Source: Gammaproteobacteria bacterium (GTDB lineage Bacteria; Pseudomonadota; Gammaproteobacteria; SZUA-152). From it: 64,000 bases of DNA. Location: the NCBI GenBank assembly GCA_013152545.1, contig JAADGF010000105.1:153950-217949 (forward strand), written 5' to 3'. Both the position numbers and the translations under genes were made by a program. The notes beneath the pieces are model-generated. The model made no database searches. It worked only from the letters and a program-made list of their open reading frames with translations, and had not been told where the DNA came from. Below, piece after piece: positions 9,784 through 18,695 of the stretch; the first letter of the stretch is position 1; the number at the start of each line of letters is the position of its first letter.

Positions 9784-10417
9784 TTTTGCCATTAAAGAAA
9801 ATCTCTATATCTACCCTACACCAGCTGGCGCCTATTACGCAGTATCGAGTCCTACCGATGATCCAGCAAAGAAATTATTGTGTACTTTATTTCAATTCAC
9901 GGAAAGCCCGCGCCTGAGCATCGACGAATTGCATCTTTGCACAGGCATAAAAGATAAAAACGAAATTGCCACATTACTTAAACGCATGCAAAATTTGGGG
10001 TGGTTGCAGGGCTGTGAGACACCTCAGAGCATACCCCCCGGTGATTTTGAAGAAGTATTGCCTGAGTTATTGTCACCGTTATCCGACAGAGGAAATGTGT
10101 TGCTGGCTGACAATTTAGGATTCCACATCGCCTATAACGGTTTCAATTACGAAACAGTGGAACAACTGTCAGCATTAAGCGCTGACATATCCTCTTTGCA
10201 TGAACGACACCTGGGACTACTGGAAAATAACCTTGGCCTAAACTCCAGCGCCTGGGCAATCGTGGATGCTGCGGGAAACAGTCAGGTGGGGTTTTGGCCA
10301 TTATACATTGGCAAACAACGATTCGTACTGGTAATAGGGGGATTACCGCGCATGAACCAACCCATACTAATCTCATTAATATGGGTCTTAAATATACGCT
10401 TCGCCAAAGAAAATTAG
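9776..10417 (+). CDS. Winged-helix plus roadblock-like protein
   Basis: A 213-aa protein overlapping the GTPase gene by 8 bp. Residues about 20-85 look like a winged-helix unit (LSIDELHLCTGIKDKNEIATLLKRMQNLGWLQG). Residues about 100-210 (GNVLLADNLGFHIAYNGFNYETVEQLSALSADISSLHERH) have the strand-helix pattern and AD..G....G..YE..E.LSALSADI motif of a roadblock/LC7 domain. The likely role is partner or regulator of the adjacent GTPase. The domain assignment is by pattern only. Confidence 0.55.
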   Translation: MTDFAIKENLYIYPTPAGAYYAVSSPTDDPAKKLLCTLFQFTESPRLSIDELHLCTGIKDKNEIATLLKRMQNLGWLQGCETPQSIPPGDFEEVLPELLSPLSDRGNVLLADNLGFHIAYNGFNYETVEQLSALSADISSLHERHLGLLENNLGLNSSAWAIVDAAGNSQVGFWPLYIGKQRFVLVIGGLPRMNQPILISLIWVLNIRFAKEN

Positions 10418-10459
10418 TACAGCAACTTTTCATCGCAACCAGACATAGAGAAGGAAGAA

Positions 10460-11050
10460 ATGATAGACAAAAAAGGAAACATTATCAAACCAGACTTTGT
10501 TGAACTTACACGTTATGCCAAACAATTTTCAGGTTTAACAACAGAAAAAGAAAATGTACTATTAAGTATTAAAGAAGAAGTAGCCCCGTTGCTTGGCGCA
10601 GTAACAGATAATTTTTACCACACAATGAATGATATACCTGAAGCGGCATCCTTTTTGGAAGGACGCATAACAGGTCTAAAGCAGACGCATTTGAACTGGA
10701 TGAACAGCATTTTTACCGGACCCTATGATGAAACATATACAGAGTCAATGTATAATGTTGGCGACATTCACGTCAGAGTTAATCTACCCGTGGAATTTAT
10801 GAGCGGTGGCATTACACTTATATGCAACGAGCTATATCGAATAACGTTTGACATATACGGCAATAACCCCGTAAAAACGCAGAGCATCGTTAATGCCGTT
10901 AACTCTGCAATGGGATTTTCATTATTTGTAATGCAAAAATCCTATCATGCCTCTGTCGATGAAGCTTTGGATAAATTTTTATTAATAACAGGCATGAGCA
11001 AAGCGTTGTTTGAAAAATTATCGTCCACATTCAGTACAACCAATTTTTAA
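10460..11050 (+). CDS. Single-domain protoglobin (globin-coupled-sensor type)
   Basis: A 196-aa protein with the sensor-globin fold and no output domain. His104 in GDIHVRVNLPVEFMSGGI aligns with the proximal haem ligand of globin-coupled sensors (GxxHxRxxLxPxxxxG). The upstream helix containing LKQTHLNWMNSIFTGPYDE is also typical. Globins of this family bind O2, NO or CO through haem b. Lacking a kinase, cyclase or methyl-accepting part, it must signal by contact; the flanking GTPase and roadblock genes are obvious candidates. RBS GGAAG lies before ATG 10460. Confidence 0.8.
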   Translation: MIDKKGNIIKPDFVELTRYAKQFSGLTTEKENVLLSIKEEVAPLLGAVTDNFYHTMNDIPEAASFLEGRITGLKQTHLNWMNSIFTGPYDETYTESMYNVGDIHVRVNLPVEFMSGGITLICNELYRITFDIYGNNPVKTQSIVNAVNSAMGFSLFVMQKSYHASVDEALDKFLLITGMSKALFEKLSSTFSTTNF

Positions 11051-11093
11051 TTTTATTCAACCTGACACCACCTTATAGTAGGAGCACACAATA

Positions 11094-11456
11094 ATGCGAC
11101 AAGAAATGCTTGGCTCAATTTTGAGCGAGCTGAACGGCTCATCAGTAGACATAGAAGCGTCAGCAGTAATTTCAACTGACGGGTTACTCATTTCATCCGT
11201 ATTACCACAGAGCCTGGATGAAGATCGTGTCGGCGCAATGAGCGCAGCCATGTTATCGCTCGGCGACCGAACAGCGCAAGAATTGTCTAGGGGTGAATTG
11301 GAGCAGGTACTCGTCAAAGGTAACTCAGGATACATCCTAATGACTTACGCTGGCCAGGACGCAGTCATTACCGTACTTGCCAAACCAAAAGCGAAACTTG
11401 GACTCATTTTCCTTGATGTAAAACGAGCCGCAGAAAATATTTCAAAAGTGCTTTAA
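11094..11456 (+). CDS. Roadblock/LC7 domain protein (MglB-like)
   Basis: A 120-aa protein consisting of one roadblock/LC7 domain: helix (ILSELNGSSVDIEASAVIS), strand pair DGLLISSVLP, helix DRVGAMSAAMLSLGDRTAQEL, then strands EQVLVKGNSGYILMTYAG and AVITVLAKPKAKLGLIFLDV. MglB-type roadblock proteins act as GTPase-activating partners of MglA-like GTPases. It has AGGAG before the ATG and is the last gene of the operon. Confidence 0.85.
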   Translation: MRQEMLGSILSELNGSSVDIEASAVISTDGLLISSVLPQSLDEDRVGAMSAAMLSLGDRTAQELSRGELEQVLVKGNSGYILMTYAGQDAVITVLAKPKAKLGLIFLDVKRAAENISKVL

Positions 11457-11690
11457 ACAAGCATCAGACATAAAAACCATATTCGCCACGTGAAAGCCAT
11501 TCATGGCGGGCGGCTGCAAAACCAACCGTTTTTGTGGCCGCCCAGCAAACGTTGAGGCACCCAATTCGTCCCAATCACGCCCGCTGGCTGATGGCATAAA
11601 AAACCCTTTACTGCGAAAGTCACTTCGTAAAATATCAAATTTTAGCCCCGGAGAAAAAACCGAGGACAACACAGCGGCATTATTATCGCT

Positions 11691-12113
11691 TTATTCCGAA
11701 TAACGTACTGATTTTCTGCGCTTTTTTTTATCTGAATGTTTTCTCTTTTCGTCCAGACGTTGCTGCTTTTTCGCAACAGAGAGACGACGTTTTTTGCGGG
11801 GTTTTGATATTTTACTGGCTTTAACAATCCATTCAACAAGCCGCTCTGTTGCATCCTGACGATTACGCTCTTGACTACGATACCGCCGTGCTGTAATTAT
11901 TAACTCGCCATTTTTATTGATGCGTGTACCGGCTATTTGCAACAGGCGCGCACGAATATATTCAGGCAGCGAAGGTGATGTCTGAACATTAAAATACAGC
12001 TGAACCGCCGTTGCTACCTTATTAACATTTTGCCCGCCGGGTCCACCAGCCAGAATAAATTGATACTTTAACTCATCATCTTGAATATTTATATTGTTAA
12101 GTATCGTTAACAT
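11691..12113 (-). CDS. arfB: Alternative ribosome-rescue factor B (peptidyl-tRNA hydrolase)
   Basis: A 140-aa class I release-factor-like protein with the catalytic GGQ at residues 26-28 in LAGGPGGQNVNKVATAV and the long basic C-terminal tail (RKKRR, KKQQR, KKKRRK) that enters the empty mRNA channel of stalled ribosomes. It hydrolyses peptidyl-tRNA on non-stop complexes. ATG 12113 gives an N-terminus (MLTILNNINIQDDELKYQF) lining up with E. coli ArfB; TTG 12128 and ATG 12125 are in-frame alternatives. It is convergent with the roadblock operon. Confidence 0.9.
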   Translation of the reverse strand: MLTILNNINIQDDELKYQFILAGGPGGQNVNKVATAVQLYFNVQTSPSLPEYIRARLLQIAGTRINKNGELIITARRYRSQERNRQDATERLVEWIVKASKISKPRKKRRLSVAKKQQRLDEKRKHSDKKKRRKSVRYSE

Positions 12114-12776
12114 ACACTTTACCATCAAAAACCCAAGCCACCAATTAACCTCAAAAATTTACGTTAAGAGTTCATGTTAAGAATTAACATCGAAAATATT
12201 AAAAACATTATGCTCGTAAAACAGCGGCTTATTTAATTTATAGCTTCACAAAACAACAACTGCAGATACATACAACAAAAACCAATCGCCGTTTGTAATG
12301 ATTTTGACAGTAATGCTAACGGCAGAGTATATACGTAACTCCTCCACGCATCAGCACAGCATAATTTTCCGGTAATTTCAATATATTTTTTTAGTGTCGC
12401 CACATTATCATATTCATAATACACTAAAGCCAACAACTGCTTCGCACCTTTGCCATTATAACACTTTAACGTGAATTAAAAGCTAAACTGTAGCCAGCCG
12501 ATAAGGCCTACCAACGACCGGATACAAAAGAAGTTCAGGTGCAGGAAAAATGCGTTCCTACCCAGGACTAATCGTTCATGTTTTTGGTCGGCTTGCCGCT
12601 GCCATGTTTTTTGGAATACATTGAGAGCTTTCTCTTAATTCACATTTAAGTGTACCAATAACACAAAACAATAACCTCGATGAGTTTTTATACTCCTATA
12701 GATAACGCCAACAAAACTCACAATAAACGTTAATAAAATAATGGAGATTAATTAAACCTACAAACCTAATATCACA

Positions 12777-12955
12777 TATACCATAACGTTTAATTTCGGT
12801 TTTAGTGCACGCCTTCTTCATTCCATGGCGGCGTTGAAATTCCTCGCAATAGTCCGGCTGATACTCGTCATTTCGCCTAAAAGCGCCTACTTTTGGTGGT
12901 GCCATAAAATAAATATGCCGCACACCAAAACCAAAGCCTGAAACGCCATGGGTAC
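12777..12955 (-). mobile_element. MITE-like element, copy A (diverged)
   Basis: This 179-bp segment is a diverged inverted copy of the element at 13040-13232. Both share TIR-like ends (TATACCATAACG here; ACTATACCCATA there), an internal GCACGCC(C/T)TC(T/C)T block, and a 29-bp core, CGCCTAAAAGCGCC followed by TACTTTTGGTGGTGC, which is identical. It has no coding capacity; the 75-codon frame across it is spurious. It was probably mobilised by a transposase encoded elsewhere. Confidence 0.6.
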
Positions 12956-13039
12956 ATTTATTGAATAAAAAATTGAATAAAAAATTAAAAAACTTATTTT
13001 TCTGAAGAGATTATATTCATAAGACAATAATCACCGTAT

Positions 13040-13232
13040 ACTATACCCATAGCGTTTGAAATTTAGGTGTAAATGTGCATCATGTTTATTTCATCGCACC
13101 ACCAAAAGTAGGCGCTTTTAGGCGAGGCAAAACGACGCGTAATAGTCGCTTTATTGCAAGGCATATTAACAACGTGATGGAATAAAGAGGGCGTGCAGTT
13201 ATACCCTAAACCTCAATCGTTATGGGTATAGT
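13040..13232 (+). mobile_element. MITE-like element, copy B
   Basis: A 193-bp non-coding element with imperfect terminal inverted repeats of about 30 bp. The left end reads ACTATACCCATAGCGTTTGA; the right end, on the other strand, reads ACTATACCCATAACGATTGA. It is better preserved than copy A, which lies 85 bp to the left in opposite orientation. Flanking TA dinucleotides on the left suggest TA-targeting, but a clean target duplication is not visible. Confidence 0.65.
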
Positions 13233-13324
13233 GCATCAGAAAATGAGCACCGCCTTCTTCAAGCTTGGCTGCGACATGAGTCACATCTATTCCAAAACAC
13301 ATTAATTTTGTGGTAAAAATAAAA

Positions 13325-13600
13325 ATGAAATCCGACCCCGATAAATTATTAAAAAAACACAAACAACTTGTTCATTCTGAAATGCTTAAAGTAACATCAC
13401 ATGTACAAAGACAAACTGATGACTGGGTTGTAAACACAATAATGATTGAAGGCTACGATGTACCTTTTAAATATAAACGTAAAAAATTATATAAAAAAAT
13501 CGAAGGTGCTCGCATTAATTTAACTTATTACCCAGAGACTGAAATAGTGGCTGGCATTGAATTCGAAATAATGCATGTAGTAAGAATAAAAATTGCGTAA
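13325..13600 (+). CDS. Small conserved-looking hypothetical protein, 91 aa
   Basis: A basic 91-aa protein (MKSDPDKLLKKHKQLVHSEM ... YKRKKLYKKIEGARINLTYYPETEIVAGIEFEIMHVVRIKI). The lysine-rich helix followed by a beta-rich second half looks like a real folded protein, and the frame is free of overlaps. An in-frame GTG at 13310 could add five residues; neither start has a clear ribosome site. No membrane segment is visible. Function unknown. Confidence 0.6.
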   Translation: MKSDPDKLLKKHKQLVHSEMLKVTSHVQRQTDDWVVNTIMIEGYDVPFKYKRKKLYKKIEGARINLTYYPETEIVAGIEFEIMHVVRIKIA

Positions 13601-13755
13601 ACGATGCTGACTACCATTAACGCCATATTTACCGCAACAAACTTTTCATTAACGGCCAGACGATGAAAAATTGTGCTTGAATACTCATATTATTGTAATA
13701 CTGTTTCATATAATATCGCGAGCCTATTATTTTTACTAACATTAGATTTCCTAAA

Positions 13756-14478
13756 ATGCGCTATATTAACACCTTAAAACCAACAATTTGGTTATTGGGC
13801 ACAGACTTTCTTTCTGCAAACCCTAAGCATGCTCATCACACTTTAACATTATTATCACACCATGAAAAAATACAACATGCCGCATTTAAGTTCCCAAAAG
13901 ACAAAGAACTTTACCTCACAGCCCACTACCTCAAACGACAGGCTTTAAGTATTATCTACCCCACAGTTACCCCAAAAAAATGGACTTTTCGGATAAATCA
14001 ATATGGAAAACCTTTTATCAAAAACCCTACGCATAGAAATATACAATTCAACTTGTCGCACTCACAGAAATTAACCGGTATCATTATTTGCGAAAAACAT
14101 ACCTGTGGTTTTGACATAGAATATACTCACAAAGACATTAACTGGCTCTCATTGGCTCAGGGATATTTTCACCCAAAAGAATACGAGCAAGTCAAACGCC
14201 ACGATAAAAATATGTTTTTTAAAATTTGGACGCTAAAAGAAGCCTTTATCAAATTTACAGGAAAAGGCTTAAGCTTTCCGCTAAACGAGTTTTGTATTGA
14301 CACGGAAAAAACACCAATGGAACTAAATTTTTCTACTCAAGACATCGATTCTAACCATCGAACGGTAAAATTATGGCACCAAGAACTGGAAGGCGGTTAC
14401 CATATCGCTGGTGCAGCACATAATGACAGCCGGTTATTATGGCCTCCAGAAATCCATTGGCTACCTGATTATTTATAG
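13756..14478 (+). CDS. 4'-phosphopantetheinyl transferase (Sfp family)
   Basis: A 240-aa Sfp/AcpT-type enzyme transferring the phosphopantetheine arm of CoA to carrier proteins. Visible family motifs are FNLSHS (about 94-99), the Mg-binding CGFDIEYT (about 117-124) and the signature FFKIWTLKEAFIKFTGKGL (about 154-172). No carrier-protein, polyketide or peptide synthase genes are in the window, so its substrate is elsewhere. Stand-alone transcription unit. Confidence 0.85.
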   Translation: MRYINTLKPTIWLLGTDFLSANPKHAHHTLTLLSHHEKIQHAAFKFPKDKELYLTAHYLKRQALSIIYPTVTPKKWTFRINQYGKPFIKNPTHRNIQFNLSHSQKLTGIIICEKHTCGFDIEYTHKDINWLSLAQGYFHPKEYEQVKRHDKNMFFKIWTLKEAFIKFTGKGLSFPLNEFCIDTEKTPMELNFSTQDIDSNHRTVKLWHQELEGGYHIAGAAHNDSRLLWPPEIHWLPDYL

Positions 14479-14624
14479 CCAATAAACAATCAGGTACGTG
14501 CACGTAATAACACCCCCTATTTGGCGCTCAGATTTAATCTGGTACTCACCTGCGGAGCCTATATTTTTGGTGTTCGTTTTGATTGAATAAAAACACAGGG
14601 ATAGTCATTCTATTTCGAGTTTTA

Positions 14625-16109
14625 TTAAGAAAAACTCAATGGGTTATCAAATTCAAACCCAAACAAACTGGGATTTTCACCAATTACAGCGGCTGAAAAA
14701 ATATAAAATACGTAATCATACGTCTGTTTAGGTATTTTATATTGTTGCAGCAAAGCCCAAAAATTACGCTCGCGCGGGTTTTCCGGTAATTGCCGGATTA
14801 ATTTTTTAACACGATTTTCGCCCAAATTATAGGAGGCAATGACCAATAAACCGGATGCTTGCGCTTCAGTTGTATAAATATCTCGCAAATAGCGTGCTGC
14901 CGCACGAGTAGCACTCTCAAAGTCAAAACGTTCATCGCGGGGATCATAGCGAGGTAACTCTAACAGCGGCCCCGTCCGCAGGCCATACCGCCGAGCTGTT
15001 GCCGGAATAAACTGCCAAATACCTTTGGCAATCCCAAATCGAGTTGGCGGACCAACGGTTTTTATTTTAAAATTACTTTCCTGCAATGCTAAATAAAAAA
15101 ATTGCGGCGGCAAATGATATTCCAACATGATATTTTTAATAATCACAGGATAACCTTTATCTAACGCCCGGCTTACGGATTTTTTCAAACGACCAGTACT
15201 TTTCCACATCCCAATATAACGCCTTACTTCAGCTACAAAATCGGCTGGCATATCCACTTCACTCTCGCCGAAAACACGAGCCATTTTTAGAATCAATCGC
15301 TCATCTGCATCCATACCCGCTTCATATACACCTAATTGTTCCAGAAATGTATCGTAGCGCGCTTCCATTTCTGCAATTTGCACTCGCATTTGGCGAGACT
15401 CTTGATAACTTTTTTCAGGTAACGATTCAATGTTTTTTTCGATTTTTATTTCAATGTCCGTCACCTGAAGCTCCAGTTCTTTCATGTTATAAAAAACACT
15501 GGCTGTCAATTCCAATAATCCTGACAATTGGTTGCGTTGGTACAGCACTACACTCACGGTACTTATTAGCACAACCAACGCCAGACTAATAACGGCAATA
15601 TAACGTTGCGTGTATTTTCGTTTAATCTGCTTAAACGCGCGACGCACCAACATGGTATGCTCTCCCACATCCTGCGTGGCATCAGATTCAAAATAACGCC
15701 GAGCGATTCCTTCCAATGATTCAGTTCGGAGCCGCTTGGTCGGCTCGTCAGTTTCTGGCAATTCCAGTTGGATACGGGGACCACCAACCCCCAATTGTAA
15801 TACGTTACTATAGGACCCAAAAACACCAGACGACACCAATTGATTAGCTCTGTATGTACCATTGGTACTTTTGAGATCTTCAAACTGCCACTGTCCCTTC
15901 ACAGGAAAAATTCGCACGTGTTCACGGCTGACGGTATCATCGTGCAGACTAACATCACACGTATCACTGCGACCAACCACAAACGCCCGACTAAAATGCT
16001 GAGTTCGCGACGCCCCATCAGACAAGGAATAACTCAGCTTAATAGAGCGCACGCTGGTCAATGCTTTACCACTTGGCATCAAAACCGTTTTGTCGTCATT
16101 ATCATTCAT
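14625..16109 (-). CDS. FHA domain-lytic transglycosylase fusion
   Basis: A 494-aa protein. Residues about 20-110 form an FHA phosphothreonine-binding domain (FVVGRSDTCDVSLHDDTVSREHVRI, then DLKSTNGTYRAN). One transmembrane helix is at about 170-190. A coiled-coil segment lies at about 205-260. The C-terminal about 170 residues form a soluble-lytic-transglycosylase (SLT) domain with the catalytic Glu in FYLALQESNFK, AKGIWQFIPATARRYGL and VIASYNLGENRV. The arrangement puts FHA in the cytoplasm and the murein-cleaving domain in the periplasm. ATG 16109 gives a start (MNDNDDKTVLMPSG) better suited than the upstream in-frame codon at 16139. It could link Ser/Thr phosphorylation to wall remodelling. 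Confidence 0.85.
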   Translation of the reverse strand: MNDNDDKTVLMPSGKALTSVRSIKLSYSLSDGASRTQHFSRAFVVGRSDTCDVSLHDDTVSREHVRIFPVKGQWQFEDLKSTNGTYRANQLVSSGVFGSYSNVLQLGVGGPRIQLELPETDEPTKRLRTESLEGIARRYFESDATQDVGEHTMLVRRAFKQIKRKYTQRYIAVISLALVVLISTVSVVLYQRNQLSGLLELTASVFYNMKELELQVTDIEIKIEKNIESLPEKSYQESRQMRVQIAEMEARYDTFLEQLGVYEAGMDADERLILKMARVFGESEVDMPADFVAEVRRYIGMWKSTGRLKKSVSRALDKGYPVIIKNIMLEYHLPPQFFYLALQESNFKIKTVGPPTRFGIAKGIWQFIPATARRYGLRTGPLLELPRYDPRDERFDFESATRAAARYLRDIYTTEAQASGLLVIASYNLGENRVKKLIRQLPENPRERNFWALLQQYKIPKQTYDYVFYIFSAAVIGENPSLFGFEFDNPLSFS

Positions 16110-16139
16110 TCTAAAAGCCCAATAAAACACTGTTAACAC

Positions 16140-16647
16140 CGTGCATTTTTCAATCGATCATCATAGCCCAAGTCATAACTTAACGCTCACCCGCACTTTA
16201 AATACCCAAAGAAATACCCAAAGATGGTCAATTCGCAGCAATACTCCTAAACCAATGATTCCAACAATACGGCCTGGCAGCATTGACACCCTTTACCTGC
16301 ACAAGTATCCCCTGTACTGAAAAAATTATCCATTTTTGAACAACTAGCAACCAATTACAAACAAAAGAATCAATACCAAGGAAATAGCATCATCATTTGA
16401 ACACATAGCACTCAAATTTAGCCTGATTCACCGAGCAAAAGTAACTGCTTTAGACAAGTCGAGATCAAAGTCCGAGATGCAAAGGAGTAAATGAAATGTC
16501 AACGGCCCCTAAGTATGACATACTTAACACTCCGTTTTAATGCACCAGGGAAAGGTACAGAATCATGCCCCAGTTTGGCACACCGCCGAACCAACCATAG
16601 GATTTAACTCAATAGTACTTACCACCAACTTGGAAGGAAAAATAATT
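16140..16647. other. Intergenic region, divergent promoters expected
   Basis: About 510 bp between divergent genes. It must hold promoters for the lytic transglycosylase (left) and nuclease (right). A possible 39-codon frame from 16488 has AAAGGAG before it but no recognisable product. No repeats or palindromes stand out. Confidence 0.4.
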
Positions 16648-17544
16648 ATGGGACTTAAATTAAAAGGCTTATTTGATGTTATTAAAGTGGTTGATGGTGA
16701 CACCATTAAAACTAATTTGAATGGCGAAATCATCAATTTGCGGCTACCCTGCATTGATACTGAAGAAAGCGCTTCCAGCAGCCCTCTAAAACCAGTAACC
16801 CGCTTTGCTAAAGAAACCACACGATGGGCTGAAGACTGGCTAGCAGCGAGGAATAACAAAATAGAATTGGAATATGAAACCGATTATGCCATTACTGGTT
16901 TCTTCGATCGCCATCTAACTTATGTTTACGCTGCGGGTGAAAACTATAACCTAGCCTGTGTCAGACAGGGTTACAGCCCCTATTTCCAGAAATATGGCTA
17001 TTCCCGCGGCTATCATGAAGCATTTATCGACGCTGAACAACAAGCCATGAGCGAGCACCTTGGCATATGGAATGAGGTCTCCCATGCAGGCGATACCGTA
17101 CGCCCTTACCACCTGTTGAAAATGTGGTGGGAAGTACGCGCCAGACAGATTGAGTTAGGCAGAAAAGAGAAACGGCGCAACGCTCAACTTATATATCTTC
17201 CAGACGGCCTTGATTATGACGCCGCAATCGATGCGGCAGGCAATCGGGAAAAACGCCAAGTTTTTGGAGAGGTAAAGCGTATTCGCGTTGCTGGCCCAGG
17301 CTCCCTGGTTGAACTCAGTGTTAAGCTTCGCAAACACTTCAATCTTTATGTGTATGAGAACAACCCTCAGCATGATCTCATCATTAACTATTTAACAAAC
17401 AGGCATCTTTCAAGCAATACAAACGTACCTAATAGCCTGCTGAAGCAAAATTTTATATTCGTAGCAGGAAAATTACAAATTTATCATGGCAAACCTGAAA
17501 TTGTGTTAGATGACCTGAGCCAAGTTAGAGAAGAGCCTTTTTGA
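16648..17544 (+). CDS. Staphylococcal-nuclease-like (SNase/TNase) protein
   Basis: A 298-aa protein whose first 145 residues follow the thermonuclease fold: VIKVVDGDTIKTNLNGEIINLRLPCIDTEES, then FAKETTRWAEDWL, GFFDRHLTYVYAAGENYNLACVRQGYSPYF. Asp/Arg residues expected for Ca-dependent phosphodiesterase activity are present in part, but the usual GR before LAYV is replaced by DR. The C-terminal half (about 150-298) is an extra domain of unknown role. I chose ATG 16648 because GGAAGGA lies just upstream and the nuclease fold begins there; an in-frame ATG at 16540 is less likely. No signal peptide is visible. Confidence 0.7.
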   Translation: MGLKLKGLFDVIKVVDGDTIKTNLNGEIINLRLPCIDTEESASSSPLKPVTRFAKETTRWAEDWLAARNNKIELEYETDYAITGFFDRHLTYVYAAGENYNLACVRQGYSPYFQKYGYSRGYHEAFIDAEQQAMSEHLGIWNEVSHAGDTVRPYHLLKMWWEVRARQIELGRKEKRRNAQLIYLPDGLDYDAAIDAAGNREKRQVFGEVKRIRVAGPGSLVELSVKLRKHFNLYVYENNPQHDLIINYLTNRHLSSNTNVPNSLLKQNFIFVAGKLQIYHGKPEIVLDDLSQVREEPF

Positions 17545-18135
17545 TCGAAGCAAATTTTGTTTACAATCATCGCCAACAGATTTGCGCATAACAATAACAC
17601 ATGCTGTGTAGGCAGTTATAGTTGGTGGTGAAACAGCACCGCATGCGCAAGCCCGTAAAGGGTTTCCTGCCAGGACAACAGCCTCAAATATTACTCAATA
17701 TGTTAGTTGAGCCATTACAAAATCTTCGTTCTATCGCTCAAATAGCGTCGTCTACCGATCATCAGCAAAAACCACATCAGCTCTCGAAGTACAAGGCAGA
17801 AGCAGATTGCATTATCGAGTAATCGCTTATTTAGAAACCACGGTTTTAGAGACTTATTAATGAATTAGTTAAAATCGACAGTTCTTACATTTAAATAAAA
17901 ACCTATACTAAAAGTGCTTTAAGAGAGTAAACTATTAATTTATCATATACCCCCATAACGATTGAGTAAATCGAATACCGGCACTTGACCTGCCAAGGCA
18001 CATTGCTATCATGCTTTATACTTATCGACCTTAAGACCAATGCCAATTTCTTATGCTACGCTGCATAATCCGCTTAGGAGAATATGCTAATTAATCACAG
18101 GCTTTCACCTCAAGTACACAAATAATATACCAATA
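17545..18135. other. Intergenic region
   Basis: About 590 bp. A 66-codon frame at 17622-17822 has no convincing composition or start. At about 17946-17965 the sequence ATACCCCCATAACGATTGAG closely resembles the terminal repeat of the MITE at 13040-13232, possibly a solo end. Nothing else is recognised. Confidence 0.35.
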
Positions 18136-18669
18136 ATGAGTAAAACGAGCATGTATCACAAAAGGATTTGTCTTTTTATTATACTTTTCATATTCACTGG
18201 CGTTACGTTAAGTGAAGAATGCCACTATTCTGCCGATGCAGACACCCCCACTAAACGCTACAAAAACAATGCTGATGGTACCATCTTAGACACCCAATCT
18301 GGCCTAACTTGGTTGCGATGCCCTTTAGGAATGAAGTGGGACACGAAACGCTGCCGGAATATACCCGAGCGTATGAATTGGAGTGATGCTCAATCAAACA
18401 TTAGCAAACTGAACGAACAAGGCGGTTACGCTGGCTTTCAAGATTGGCGGTTACCCACCCTTGACGAGCTCAGCACCTTAGTAGAACGACAATGTTACGC
18501 CCCTGCCATCAACAGTGAAATTTTTCCTGACACACCGCTCATAGGCTTCTGGAGCAGCACCACGGACCCTGATTACCAACAAGGAGCGTGGTTAGTCTAT
18601 TTTCTTCACGGTAGCCGCTATATGGGTAACCAAGGATACGAATGGGCAATACGTGCGGTGCGAAAATAA
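18136..18669 (+). CDS. Secreted DUF1566 (Lcl C-terminal-like) protein
   Basis: A 177-aa protein with an N-terminal hydrophobic signal sequence (about 9-27, cleavage likely near LSEEC). The DUF1566 signature is clear: DTQSGLTWLRCPLG, MNWSDAQSNI, GYAGFQDWRLPTLDELSTLV, FWSSTT, AWLVYF, IRAVR. Four or more cysteines suggest disulfides. The family is related to lectin-like folds and usually exported; its ligand here is unknown. It is convergent with the cytochrome cluster, separated by 26 bp. Confidence 0.8.
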   Translation: MSKTSMYHKRICLFIILFIFTGVTLSEECHYSADADTPTKRYKNNADGTILDTQSGLTWLRCPLGMKWDTKRCRNIPERMNWSDAQSNISKLNEQGGYAGFQDWRLPTLDELSTLVERQCYAPAINSEIFPDTPLIGFWSSTTDPDYQQGAWLVYFLHGSRYMGNQGYEWAIRAVRK

Positions 18670-18695
18670 CGTCCAGGCAATGCATGAGACTATGC

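Noticed and set aside
11503-11703. 66-codon plus-strand frame after the roadblock gene
   Set aside because: No ribosome site, odd composition, and it overlaps the end of arfB.
12696-12923. 75-codon minus-strand frame
   Set aside because: It runs through the MITE-like copy A, so the frame is an accident of the element.
13756-14478. Sfp transferase as marker of a polyketide or peptide cluster
   Set aside because: No carrier-protein or synthase gene lies anywhere in the window.
17622-17822. 66-codon plus-strand frame
   Set aside because: No clear ribosome site or family features.
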